64,000 bases of DNA from Kingdonia uniflora (GCA_014058105.1 JACGCM010002112.1:1240001-1304000), one strand, 5' to 3'; positions 44,629-58,031 are shown, numbered from the stretch's first letter. Numbers and translations are program-made. Notes: a model not told the origin generated them from the sequence alone.

Positions 44629-46110
44629 TGAATCGCAATACTCCCGACTTTAATTAAAGACTGGTACGGAATTCGCACCACTCTGATGCTTTAAAATGCA
44701 ATTCTTAGAAACTTGGATACCGAGAACTCGTTTGAGAGGTATCGAGGTGAAGTATTTCATTTCGACCGTTAACAAGCAAGGATATTTACAACATGAATCG
44801 CATTACTCCCAGCTTTAATTAAAGACCAGTACGAAATTCGCACCACTCTGATGCTTTAAAACGCAATTCTCAAAAGCTTGGATACGGACAACTCGTTTGA
44901 GAGGTTGAATCATGGTTAAGAATTTCTTTATGACCGACAACCAGCTAAGATAGTTGCAAAGTGAATCGCAGCACTCCCGGCTTTAATTTTTGGCCGGAAA
45001 TGAATTTGTACCGTTCCGATGCTTTAGAGCGCAATTCTCAGAAACTTGGCAGCCGGCAAGTCGATTTAGAGTTCGGATCGGGGTGTCAAGTTTCTTTTCG
45101 ATCATCTTCATTCAAGAATTGTTACAAGATGAATCGCAACACTCCCGACATTTATTAAAGAACGGTGTAGAATTCTTACTACTCTGATGCTTTAGAGCGC
45201 AATTCACAGAAGCTTGGATTCTGACAACTCGTTTGATAGGTTTGACCGAGATAAAGTGTTTCGTTTCGACTGCCAACAAGAAAGGATTGTTACAACAAGA
45301 ATCACAATACTCCCGACTTTAATAAAAGATCGGTAGAAAATACGCACTACTCAGATGCTTTAGAACGCAATTCTTAGAAGCTTGGCTACTAACAACTTGG
45401 CTGAGAGGTTTAATCGGGGTGAATAGCTTCGTTTCAACCGTCCACAAGCAACGATAGTTACAACATGAATCGCAACATTCCTGGCATTATTTAATGACCA
45501 GTATAGAATTCGCTAACCTCTGGTGTTTTAAAACATAATTATTTCTAGCTTGGAGACCGACAACTCGTTTGAGAGGTTGTATCGTGGTTAAAAGATTCTT
45601 TATGACCGACAACCGCTAGGATAGTTGCAAAATGAATCGCAACACTCCCGACTTTAATTTTAGGCCGGTAAGGAATTTCGACTATTCCGATGTTTTAGAA
45701 CGCAATTCTTTGAAGCTTGGCAACCGGCAAGTTGCTTTGGAGTTCGGATCGTGGTGAAGAGTTTCTTTTCGACCATCAACAAATAAGGATAGTAACAAGA
45801 TAAATCGTAATACTCATGACTTTTATTAAAGACCGTTGCAAAATTTGTACCACTCTGATGCTTTAGAACGCAATTCATACAAGCCTGGCTACTGACAACT
45901 CCTATTAGTGGTTTAATCGCGGTGAATAGCTTCGTTTCAACTGTCAACAAGCAAGGATAGTTACAACATGAAACGCAACATAGCCGGCTTTAATTAAAGA
46001 CCGGTGCAGAATTCGCAACACTTAGATGCTTTAGAAATCAATTCTTAGAAGCTTGGTCACTAACAACTCGGACGAGAGGTTTGATCGTGGTGAATAGATT
46101 TGTTTTGACC

Positions 46111-47289
46111 ATCAACAACAAGCAAGGATAGTTACAACATAAATTGCATCACTCCGGCTTTAATTAAAGACCGGTACGGGATTCGCACCACTCTGATGCT
46201 TTAAAATGCAATTCTTAAAAGCTTGGATACCGTCAACTCGTTTGAGAGGTTGTATCGTGGTTAAGAGTTTATTTATGACCGACAGCCAGCTTGGATAGTT
46301 GCAAAATGAATCGTAACTCTTCCGGCTTTAATTTTAGACCTGTAAGGAATTTATACCATTCCGATGCTTTTCAACGCAATTAATTGATGCTTGGCAACCG
46401 GAAAGTCGTTTTTGAGTTCCGATCGTGATGAAGACTTCCATTTCGACCATCAAGAAACAAGGATAGTTACAAGATGAATTGTAATACTCCTGAGTTTTAT
46501 TAAAAAATAGTGCTGAATTTGCTTCGCTTTAATGCCTTAGAGTGCAATTCACAGATGCTTGGCTACTGACAACTCGTTTAATAAGTTTGATCGTGGTGAA
46601 GATTTTCGTTTCGACCGTAAACAAGTAAGGATAGTTGCAACATGATTCGTAACACTCCCGGCTTTAATTTAAGGCCTGTACGGAATTCGTACCACTCTGA
46701 TGCTTTAAAACGTAATTCTCAGAAGCTTGTTTACCGACAACTCGTTTGAGAGGTTGTACCGTGGTTAAAAAAAAATTTATGATCGACAACTAGCTAGGAT
46801 AGTTGCAAAATGAATCGCAACACTCCCAGCTTTAATTTTAGGTCTGAAAGCAATTTGTACTATTCTTATGCTTTAGAACGCAATTCTTTGAAGCTTGGCA
46901 ACCGGCAAGTCATTTTGGAGTTTGAATCGTGGTGATAAATTTCTTTTCATCCCATCAACAAACAAGGATAGTTACAATATGAATCGTTATAATCCCGACT
47001 TTTATTAAAGACCGGTGCAGAACTTACACCACTCTGAAGCTTTAGAACGTAATTAACAGAAGCTTGGTTAGTGACAACTCGTTTAATAGGTTTGATCGTG
47101 GTGAAGAATTTCGTTTCGACCGTCAGTAAGCATGGATAGTTACAACATGAATCGCAACACTCCCAGCTTAAATTAATGGTTGGTAAAGATTTCTAACCAC
47201 TTTGATGCTTTAGAATGCAATTCTCAGAAGCTTGGCTACTAACAACTCGGCCGAGAGGTTTGATCAGGGTTAATAGATTCATTTCGACC
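46111..47289. repeat. 1,179-bp internal duplication unit (seven monomers) in the left copy
   Basis: The d-type monomer end with an extra ATCAACAAC triplet run before AAGCAAGGATAG occurs at 46111 and 47290, followed in both cases by GCATCACTC and then GACGCTTTTCAACGCAATT-like b monomers. The right copy of the large duplication has this only once (56971). Confidence 0.7.
46450..47260. repeat. Long-range duplication 2, left copy
   Basis: Matches about 53160-53970 at an offset of 6,709 bp. Shared private variants: GTGCTGAATT, TTTAATAAGTTTGATCG, CATGATTCGTAACACTCCC, GTTGTACCGTGGT, GGTGATAARTTTC and AATTAATGGYTGGTAAAG. Confidence 0.7.
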
Positions 47290-49372
47290 ATCAACAATAA
47301 GCAAGGATAGTTACAATATGAATCGCATCATTCCCAGCTTTAATTAAAGACCGGTACGGAATTCGCACCACTCTGATGCTTTAAAATGCAATTCTTAAAA
47401 GCTTGCATACCGACAACTCGTTTGAGAGGTTGTATCGTGGTTAAGAGTTTCTTTAAGTTCAACAACCAGCTAGGATAGTTGCAAAATGAATCGCAACTCT
47501 CCCGGCTTTAATTTTAGACCGGTAAGGAATTTATACCATTCCGATGCTTTTCAACGCAATTTTTAGAAGTTTGGCAACCGGCAAGTCGTTTAGGAGTTCG
47601 GATCGTGGTGCTGAGTTTCTTTTCGACCATCAACATACAAGGATAGTAAAAAGTTAAATCCTAATACTCCTGACTTTTATTATAGACCGTTACAGAATTC
47701 GCACCACTCTGATGCTTTAGAACGCAATTTATAGAAGCTTGGCTACTAATAACTCGTATCAGAGGTCTAATCATGGTGAATAGTTTTGTATCGACTGTGA
47801 ACAAGCAAGGATAGTTACCACATGATTCGTAACACTCCCGGCTTTAATTAAAGGCCGGTACGGAATTCGCTCTACTCTGATGCTTTAAAATGCAATTCTC
47901 AGAAGCTTCGATACCGACAACTCGTTTGGGAGGTTGTATCGTGGTTAGGAGTTTCCTTATGACCGACAACAAGCTATGATTGTTGCAAAATGAATCATAA
48001 CACTCCCGACTTTAATTTTAGGTTGATAAGGAATTTGTACCATTCCGATACTTTAAAACACAATTCCTAGAAGCTTAGATATCGACAACTCGTTTGAAAG
48101 GTTGCATCGTGGTTAAGAGTTTCTTTATGACCGTCAACCAGCAAGGATTGTTGCAATATAAATCACATCACTCTTGGCAATTTTAGGCCTGTAAGGATTT
48201 GGTGCCATTCTGATTGTTTAGAACGCAATTCTTTGAAGCTTGGCAACTGGCAAGTCGTTTAAGAGGTGAGATCGTTGTGAAGAGTGTCTTTTCGACCATC
48301 AACAAACTAAGACAGTTACAAGATGAATCGTAATGCTCCCGACTTTAATTAAAGAACGGAACAGAATTCGCACAACTCTGATGCTTTAGAACGCAATTCT
48401 TTGAAGGTTGGCTACTTACAACTCGGTTGATAGGTTGATCGTGGTGTTGACTTTCATTTCGACCGTCAACAAGCAAAGGGAGTTACAACATCAATCGAAA
48501 TAATCTTGGTTTTAATTAAAGACCGGTATGAAATTCGTACCACTCTGATGCTTTAAAACGCAATTCTTAGAAGCTTGGATACCGACATAGTTAAGAGTTT
48601 CTTTATGACCGACAACCAGCTAGGATAGTTGCAAAGTGAATCGTAGCAGTCCCGACTTTAATTTTAGGCTGGTAAGGAATTTGTACCATTCTGATGCATT
48701 AGAACGCAATTCTTAGAAACTTGGGAGCCGGCAAGTCATTTTAGAGTTCGGAACGTGGTGAAGGGTTTCTTTTCGACCATCAACAAACTATGATAGTTAC
48801 AAGATGAATGGTAACACTCCTGATATTTATTAAAGGCCGGTGCAAAATTCGTACCACTTTGATGCTTTAGAACGTAATTCATAGATGCTTGGCTACTGAC
48901 AATTCATTTGAGAGATTTGATCATGATGAAGAGTTTCGTTTCGACCGTCAACAAGCAAGGATAGTTACAACATGAATTGTAATACTCTCGGCTTTAATTA
49001 ATGACCGATACAGAATTTATACCACTTTGTTGCTTAAGAAATTAATTCTTGGAAGCTTGGCTACTGACAACTCGTTGTTGAGGTTTGATCGTGGTGAATT
49101 GTTTCATTTCGACCGACAACAAGCAAGGATAGTTTCAACATGAATCGCAACACTCTCAGATTTAATGAAACACCGGTACAGAATTTGCACCCCTCTAAAG
49201 CTTTAAAACACAATTCTTAGAAGCTTGGATACTGACAACTCGTTTGAGAGGTAGTATCATGGCTAAGAGTTTCTTTGTGACCGACGACCACCTAGAATAG
49301 TTGCAAAATAAATTGCAACACTCTCGACTTTAATATTAGGCAGGTAAGGAATTTTAACCATTCTGAAGCTTT

Positions 49373-49730
49373 AGAACGCAATTCATACAAGCTTGGCAAC
49401 CGACAAGTCATTTTGGAGTAGCATCGTGTGGGGAAGAGTTTCTCTTTAACCATAGACAAACAAGGATAGTTACAAGATAAATCGTAACACTCCCAACTTT
49501 TTTTAAAGACAGGTTCGGAATTCGTACCACTTTGATACTTTAGAACGCAATTTATTGAAGCTTTGCAACCGACAAGTCATTTTGAAGTTAGTATCGTGTG
49601 GGGAAGAGTTTCTCTTTAACCATAGACAAACATGGTTAGTTACAAGATAAATTGTAACACTCCCAACTTTTTTTAAAGACCGATGCGGAATTCGCACTAC
49701 TTTGATACTTTAGAACGCAATTTATTGAAG
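49373..49730. repeat. Locally duplicated b/c monomers with a private indel
   Basis: ATCGTGTGGGGAAGAGTTTC followed by TCTTTAACCATAGACAAACA and CCAACTTTTTTTAAAGAC occurs twice in tandem, about 175 bp apart. The GTGTGGGG insertion is specific to these copies. Related CCAACTTTTTTTAAAG c-type monomers appear again near 58738 and 62612. Confidence 0.75.
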
Positions 49731-52336
49731 CTTGGCTACTGACAACTCGTATGAGAGGCTTAATCGAGGTGAATAGTTTGCTTCAACTGTGATCAAGCAA
49801 GGATAGTTACAACATGATTCGTAACACTCCCGGATTTTAATAAAAGCCGGTATGGAATTCACACCACTCTGATGCTTTAAAATGCAATTCTTAGAAACTT
49901 GGATATCGAAAACTCGTTTGAGAGGTTGTATCGTGGTTAAGAGTTTCTTTATGACCGACAACCAGCTAGGATAGTTCCAAAATGAATCGCAACAATCCCA
50001 GCTTAATTTTAGGCCGGTATATAATTTGTATCATTCCGATGCTTTAGAACGTAATTCTTAGAAGCTTGGCAACCGGCAAGTCGCTTTGGAGTTCGGATCG
50101 TGGTGAAGAGTTTTTTTTTACCATAAACAAACATGGATAGTTACAAGATGAATCGTAACACTGCCAACATAGAAGCTTGGCAACTGACAACTCGTATGAG
50201 AGGTGTAATCATGGTGAATAGTTTTATTTTGACCGTCAACAATCAAGGATAGTTACAACATGATTCATAATACTCCCGGCTCTAATTAAAGGCCAGTATG
50301 GAATTTGCACCACTCTGTTGCTTTAAAACACAATTCTTAGAAGCTTGGATATCGACAACACGTTAGAGAGGTTGTATCATGGTTAAGAGCTTTTTTAAGA
50401 CCGACAGCCAGCTAGGATAGATGCAAAATGAATCGCAAGACTTCTGGCTTTAATTTTAGGCCGGTAAGGAATTTATACTATTCCGATGCTTTAGAACGCA
50501 GTTTTTAGAAGTTTGGTAACCGAAAAGTCATTTTGAGTTTGGATTGTGGTGAAGAGTTTCTTTTCGACCATCAACAAACAAGGATAGTAACAAGATGAAT
50601 CGTATAATACTTCTGACTTTTATTAAAGACCATTGCAGAATTCGCACCACTCTGATGCTTTAGAACGCAATTCATAGAAGCTTGGCTACTGACAACTCGT
50701 ATAAGAGGTTTAATCGTGGTGAATAGCTTCGTTTCGACTGCCAACAAGCAAGGATAGTTACAACATGAAACGCAATACACCCGACATTAATTAAAGACCG
50801 GTACAGAATTCGCAATATTTAGATGCTTTAGAGAAGAATTCTTAGAAGCTTGGTTACTAACAACTCGGCCTAGAGGTTTGATCGTGGTGAATAGTTTCAT
50901 TTCGACCGTCAACAAGCATGGATAGTTAACATGAATCGCATCACTCCCGACTTTAAAAAGAACGGTACGGAATTCGCACCACTCTAATGCTTTAAAATGT
51001 AATTCTTAAAATCTTGGATACCGACCACTAATTTGAGAGGTTGTACCGTGGTTAAGAGTTTCTTTATGACAGACACCCAGCTGTGATTGTTGCAAAATGA
51101 ATCACAACACTCCCGGCTTTAATTTTAGGCCGGTAAGGAATTTGTACTATTCCGATTCTTTAGAACGCAATTCTTTGAAGCTTGGCAACCGGCAAGTCAT
51201 TTTGGAGTTCGGATCGTGGTGAAAAGTTTATTTTCGACCATAAACAAACATGGATAGTTACAAAATGAATCGAATCTCCTGAATTTTAATAAAGACAGGT
51301 GCTAAATTAGTACCACTTTGATGCTTTAGAACGCAATTCACAGAATTTGGCCACTGACAACTCCTTTGATAGGTTTGATCGAGGTGAAGAGTTTCGTTTT
51401 GGCCACCAACAAGCAAGGATTGATACAACATGAATCGCAACTTTAATTTTAAGCCGGTAAGGAATTTCTACCATTTCGATGCTTATGAAGACTTTCCTTT
51501 CGACCATCAACAAACATGGATAGTTAGAAGATGATTCGTAATACTCTTGACTTTTATTAAAGACCTGTGCAGAATTCCCTCCACTCTGATGCTTTAGAAC
51601 GCAATTCACTGAAGCTTTACTACTGTCAACTCGTTTAATAGGTTTGATCGTGGTGACGAGTTTCGTTTCGACCGTCAAGAAACAAGAATTGTAACAACAT
51701 GAATCGCAACACTCCCGGCTTTAATTTAAGACCAGTACAGAATTTGCACCACTTTGATGCTTTAGAACGCAATTCTTAAAAGCTTGGCTACTAACAACTC
51801 GGATGAGAGGTTTGATCGTCAAAATGCAAGGATAGTTACAACATAAATTGCATCACTCTTGGCTTAAAATAAAGACCAGTACAGAATTCACACCACTTTG
51901 ATGCTTTAAAACACAATTCATAGATGCTTGGATACCGATAACTCGTTTGAGAGGTTGCATCGTGGATAAGAGTTTCTTTATGTCCGGCAACCAGCTAGGA
52001 TAGTTGCAAAATGAATCGCAACACTCCAGGCTTTAATTTTAGGCCGATAAGTAAATTGTAACATTCTGATGATTTAGATCGCAATTCTTTGAAGCTTGGC
52101 AGCCGGCAAGTTGCTTTGGAGTTCAGATCGTGGTGAAGAGTTTCTTGTCAACCATCAACGAACATGGATAGTTACAACATAAATCGAAATACTCCTGACT
52201 TTAATTAATGACCAGTGCAACATTCGTACCACTCTGATGCTTAAGAACGCAATTAATAGAAGTTTGGCTACTGACAACTCGCATGAGAGGTTTAATCACG
52301 GTGAATAGTTTGGTTTTGACCGTCAACAAGCAAGGA

Positions 52337-52830
52337 TAGTTACATCATGATTCAAAAACACTCCCGGCTTTAATTAAAGGCCGGTAGGGAATTCGCACCA
52401 CTCTAATGCTTTAAAATGCAATTCTTAGAAGCTTGGATACCGACGACACGTTTGTGAGGTTGTATCGTGGTTATGAGTTTCTTTAAGACCGACAACTAGC
52501 TAGGATAGTTGCAAAATAAATCGCAACACTCTCGGCATTAATTTTAGGCCGATAAGGAATATATACTATTTTGATGCTTTAGAACGCAATTTTTAGAACC
52601 TTGGCAACCGACAAGTCATTTTGGAGTTCGGATCGTGGTGAAGAGTTTCTTTTCGACCATCAACAAACAAGGATAGTAACAAGATGAATCGTAATACTTC
52701 CGACTTTTATTAAAAACCGTTACAGAATTCGTACCACTCAGATGCTTTAGAACGCAATTCATAGAAGCTTGGCTACTGACAACTCATATGAGAGGTTTAA
52801 TCGTGGCAAATAGCTTGCGTATCGAAAGTA
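52337..52830. repeat. Duplication 3, left copy
   Basis: Matches 54514-55010 at an offset of 2,177 bp. Shared private variants: TTACATCATGATTC, GGCCGGTAGGGAATTCGC, ACGACACGTTTGTGAGG, GGTTATGAGTTTCTTTAAG, AGGAATATATAC and TTTTTAGAACCTTGGC. By eye this is one of the most similar pairs in family 2. Confidence 0.78.
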
Positions 52831-53159
52831 ACCAAGCAAGGATGGTTAAATCATGACTCGCTCCCGGCTTAAATTAAAGGCTGGTACGAAATTCACACCA
52901 TATTGATGCTTTAAAATGCAATTCTTGGAATCTTGGATATCGACAACTCGCTTGAGAGAATGTATATGGTGAAGAGTTTGTTTATAACCGACAACCAGCT
53001 AGGATAGTCGCAATATGAATCGCAACACACCCGGCGTTAATTTTAGGCCGGCAATGAATTTGTACAATTCCGACTCTTTAGAACGTAATTATTTTATGCT
53101 TGGCAACCGGCAAGTCATTTTGGAGTTCGGATCGTGGTGAAGATTTTCATTTCGACCAT

Positions 53160-53970
53160 CAAGAGACAATGATAGATACAAGATGAATCGTAATACTCCT
53201 GAATTTTAATAAAAACCAGTGCTGAATTCGCTCTACTCTGATGCTTTAGAACACAATTCACAGAAGCTTAGCTACTGACAACTCATTTAATAAGTTTAAT
53301 CGTGGTGAAGAGTTTCGTTTCGACCGTCAACAAGTAAGGATAGTGACAACATGATTCGTAACACTCCCAGTATTAATAGAAAGCCGGTACAGAATTCGTA
53401 CCACTCTGATGCTTTAAAACGTAATTCTTAGAAACATGGATACCGATAACTCGTTTGAGAGGTTGTACCGTGGTCAAGAAATTTTTTATGACCGACAACC
53501 AGCTAGGATAGTTGCAAAATGAATCGCAACTCTCCCGGCTTTAATTTTAGGCCGGAAAGGAATTTGTACTATTCCGATGCTTTAGAACGCAATTCTTTGA
53601 AGCTTGGCAACCGGCAAGTCATTTTGGAGTTTGGATCATGGTGATAAGTTTCTTTTCAACCATCAACAAACAAGGATAGTTACAATATGAATCGTAATAC
53701 TCCAGACTTTTATTAAAGGCCGGTGCAGAATTTGTATCGCTTTGATACTTTAGAACGCAATTCACAGAAGCTTGGCTAGTGACAACTCGTTTAATAGGTT
53801 TGAGTGGTGAAGAATTTCATTTCGATCGTCAGCAAGCATGAATAGTTATAACATGAATCGCAACACTCCCGACTTTAATTAATGGCTGGTAAAGAATTTG
53901 AACCATTTTGATGCTTAGAACACAATTCTCAGAAGCTTGACTACTAACAACTGGGCTGAGAGATTTGATC
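53160..53970. repeat. Long-range duplication 2, right copy
   Basis: Counterpart of 46450-47260. It shows fewer private decays in the b monomer (GGCCGGAAAGGAATTTGTAC against GGTCTGAAAGCAATTTGTAC). Confidence 0.7.
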
Positions 53971-54513
53971 TTGGTGAATAGTTTCATTTCGACAGTCAAT
54001 AAGTAAGAATAGCTTCAACATGAATCGCAACACTCCCAGCTTTAATTGAACACCGGTACGAAATTCGCACCACCCTGATGCTTTAGAACGCAATTCTTAG
54101 AAGCTTGGATACCGACAACTCATTTGAGAGGTTGTATCGTGGTTAAGACTTTCTTTATTTCCGACAACCAGCTAGGATAGCTGCAAACTAAATCTCAACC
54201 CTCCCGGTTTTAATTTAAGGTCGGAAAGAAATTTGTACCATTCAGATGCTTTAGAGCGCAATTATTTTAAAATTGGCCACCGGCAAGTCGTTTTAGAGTT
54301 CGGATCGTGGTGTAGAGTTTATTTTCAACCATCTTCATTCAAGGATAGTTACAAGATGAATCGCAACACTCCCAAAATTTATTAAAGACCGGTGTAGAAT
54401 TCGCACCACTCTGATGCTTTAGAACACAATTCATAGAAGTTTGGCTACTAACAACTCGTATGAGAGGTTTAATCGTGGTTTATAGTTTTGTTTTGGCTGT
54501 GAACAAGCAAGGA

Positions 54514-55010
54514 TAGTTACATCATGATTCGAAAACACTCCCGGCTTTAATTAAAGGCCGGTAGGGAATTCGCACCACTCTAATGCTTTAAAATGCAATT
54601 CTTAGTAGCTTGGATACCGACGACACGTTTGTGAGGTTGTATCGTGGTTATGAGTTTCTTTAAGACCGACAACTAGCTAGGATAGTTGCAAAATAAATCA
54701 CAACACTCTCGGCATTAATTTTAAGCCGGTAAGGAATATATACCATTTTGATGCTTTAGAACGCAATTTTTAGAACCTTGGCAACCGGCAAGTCATTTTG
54801 GAGTTCGGATCGTGGGGAAGAGTTTCTTTTCGACCATCAACAAACAAGGATAGTAACAAGATGAATCGTAATACTTCCGACTTTTATTAAAAATCGTTAC
54901 AGAATTCGTACCACTCAGATGCTTTAGAACGCAATTCATTGAAGCTTTGCTACTGACAACTCGTATGAGAGGTTTAATCGTGTTGAATTGTTTCGTTTCG
55001 ACTGCCAACT
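54514..55010. repeat. Duplication 3, right copy
   Basis: Counterpart of 52337-52830. The match fades in the last c-type monomer, where the left copy continues with a differently mutated monomer (52806-52870, with losses). Confidence 0.78.
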
Positions 55011-55536
55011 AGTAAGGATAGTTACCACATGATTCGTAACATTCCCGACTTTAATTAATGGCCGGTACGGAATTTTCACCACTCTGATGCTTTAAAACGT
55101 AATTCTCAGAAGCTTGGATATCGACAACTCGTTTGAGAGGCCGTATCCTGGTTCAAAGTTTTTTTATGACCGACGGCCAGCTAGAATAGTTGCGAAATGA
55201 ATCGCAACCCTCCCGGCTTGAATTTTAGGCCGCTAAGGAATTTGTACCATTCCGATGTTTTATAACGCAATTCTTTTAAGCTTGGCAACTGGCAAGTCGT
55301 TTTGGAGTTCGGATCGTGGTGAAGAGTTTCTTTTCGACCATTAACAGATAAGGATAGTTACAGGATGAATCGTAATACACCTGACTTATATTAAAGACCG
55401 GTACAGAATTTGTACCACTCTGATACTTTAGAACGTAATTCACAGAAAATTTGGCTACTGACAACTCGTTTGATAGGTTTGATCATGGTGAAGAGTTTCA
55501 TTTTGATAGTTAACAAGCCAGGATAGTTACAACATG

Positions 55537-58031
55537 AATCGCAACACTCCCAACTTTAATTAAAGACCGGTACGGAATTCGCACCACTCTGATGCTTTAA
55601 AATACAATTCTTAGAAGCTTGGATACCGAGAACTTGTTTGGGAGGTTTGATCGAGGTGAAGTGTTTCTTTTCGATCGTCAACAAGCAACGATAGTTACAA
55701 CATGAATCACATCACTCCCAGCTTTAATTAAAGACCACTGCGAAATTCACACCACTCTGATGCTTTAAAACGCAATTCTCAAAAGCTTGGATACCGATAA
55801 CTCGTTTGAGAGGTTGAATCGTGGTTAAGAATTTATTTATGACTGACAGCCACCTAAGATAGTTGCAAAATGAATCGCAGCACTCCCGGCTTTAATTTTA
55901 GGCCGAAAAGGAATTTGTACCATTTCGATGCTTTAGAGCGCAATTCTGAGAAACTTGGCAACCGGCAAATCGTTTTAGAGTTCGGATCGGGGTGTCGAGT
56001 TTCTTTTCGATCATCTACATTCATGGATTGTTATAAGATGAATTGCAATACTCCCGACATTTATTAAAGACCGGTGCAGAATTCGTACTACTCTGATGCT
56101 TTAGAACGCAACTCACAGAAGCTTGGATTCTGACAACTCGTTTGATAAGTTTGATCGAGGTGAAGTGTTTCGTTTCGACCGCCAACTAGAAAGGATTGTT
56201 ACAACAAGAATCACAATACTCCCGGCCTTAATTAAAGACCGGTAGAGAATAGGCACCACTAAGATGCTTTAGAACGCAATTCTTATAAGCTTGGCTACAA
56301 ACAACTCGGCTGAGAGGTTTAATCGTGGTGAATAGCTTCGTTTTAACCGTCCACAAGCAACGATAGTTACAACATGAATCGCAACACTCCTGGCTTTATT
56401 TAAGACCAGTATGGAATTCGCAAACCTCTGATATTTTAAAACGCAATTATTTGAAGCTTGGAGGCTGACAACTCGTTTGAGAGATTTTATCGTGGTTAAA
56501 AGTTTCTTTATAACCGACAACTAGCTAGGATAGTTGCAAAATGAATCGCAACACTCCCGACTTTCATTTTAGTCTGGTAAGGAGTTTTGACCATTCCGAT
56601 GCTTTAGAACGCAATTCTTTGAAGCTTAGCAACCATCAACAAACAAGGATAGTAACAAGATGAATCGTAATACTCATGACTTTTATTAAAGACCGCTGCA
56701 GAATTTGTACCACTCTGATGCTTTAGAACGCAATTCATAAAAGCTTGGCTACTGACAACTCCTATGAGTGGTTTAATCACGGTGAATAGCTTCGTTTCAA
56801 CTGTCAACAAGCAAGGATAGTTACAACATGAAACACAACACACCCGGCTATAATTAAAGGCCGGTACAGAATTCGCAACACTTAGATGCTTTAGAAATCA
56901 ATTCTTAAAAGTTTGGTTACTAACAACTCGACCGAGAGGTATGATCGTGGTGAATAGATTCGTTTTGACCATCAACTACAAGCAAGGATAGTTACAACAT
57001 GAATCGCATCACTCACGGCTTTAATAAAAGGCCGGTACGGAATTCGCACCACTCTGATACTTTAAAACCCAATTCTTAAAAGCTTGGATACCGACAACTT
57101 GTTTGTGAGGTTGTATCGTGGTTAAGAGTTTCTTTATGACCGACAACCAGCTAGGATAGTTGCAAAATAGATCGCATCTCTCCCGGCTTTAATTTTAGAC
57201 CAGTAAAGAATTTATATCATTCCGATGCTTTTCAACGCAATTTTTTGAAGCTTGGAAACCGGCAAGTCGTTTTGGAGTTTGGATCGTGGTGAAGAGTTCC
57301 TTTTCAGCCATTAACAAACAAGGAAAGTAAAAACATAAATCGTAATACTCCTGGCTTTTATTATAGACCGTTGAAGAATTCGCACCACTGTGATGCTTTT
57401 GAACGCAATTGATAGAAGCTTGGCTACTAATAACTCGTATCAGGGGTTTAATCATGGTGAATAGTTTTGTATCGACTGTGAACAAGCAAGGATAGTTACC
57501 TCATGATTCGTAACACTCCCAACTTCAATTAAAGGCCGGTACGGAATTCGCTCCTCTCTAATGCTTTAAAACGCAATTCTTAGAAGCTATGATACCGATA
57601 ACTCGTTTGAGATGTTGTATCGTGGTTAAGAGTTTCTTTATTACCGACAACTAGCTATGATTGTTGCAAAATGAATCACAACACTCCCGGCTTTAATTTT
57701 AGGCCGATAAGGAATTGGTACCATTCCGATACTTTAAAACACAATTCCTAGAAGCTTAGATACCGATAACTCGTTTGAAAGGTTGCATCGTGGTTAAGAG
57801 TTTCTTTATGACCGTCAACCAGCAAGGATTGTTGCAATATAAATCGCATCACTCTCGGCAATTTTAAGGCTGTAGGGATTTTGTACCATTCCGATGGTTT
57901 AGAACGCAATTCTTTGAAGCTTGGCAACTGGCAAATCTTTTAAGAGGTGGGATCGTTGTGAAAAGTGTCTTTTTGACCATCAACAAACTAAGACAGTTAC
58001 AAGATGAATCGTAATGCTCCCGACTTTAATT
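55537..58031. repeat. Long-range duplication 1, right copy
   Basis: Counterpart of 44629-48350, about 1.2 kb shorter because the internal seven-monomer duplication is absent, and with a 49-bp deletion at 56637 (TTAGCAACC joined to ATCAACAAAC). It stops abruptly at 58031, where GACTTTAATT meets ATCTCCTAAG of another block. Confidence 0.8.

Larger units (their letters stand above)
44629..48350. repeat. Long-range duplication 1, left copy
   Basis: Matches 55537-58031 through a series of private variants: GGATCGGGGTGTC, TCTTTTCGATCATCT, GTAATACTCATGAC, GATGCTTTAGAAATCAATTC, TTTATTATAGACCGTT, and CTAAGACAGTTACAAG. The offset is about 10,909 bp at the start, 10,860 after a 49-bp deletion in the right copy near 56637, and 9,681 at the end. 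It contains an internal 1,179-bp duplication (46111 versus 47290) that the right copy lacks. Confidence 0.8.

Noticed and set aside
44961..45187. Two overlapping plus-strand 65-codon frames similar to one at 55870-56067
   Set aside because: The similarity follows from the long-range satellite duplication; the frames have no other support.
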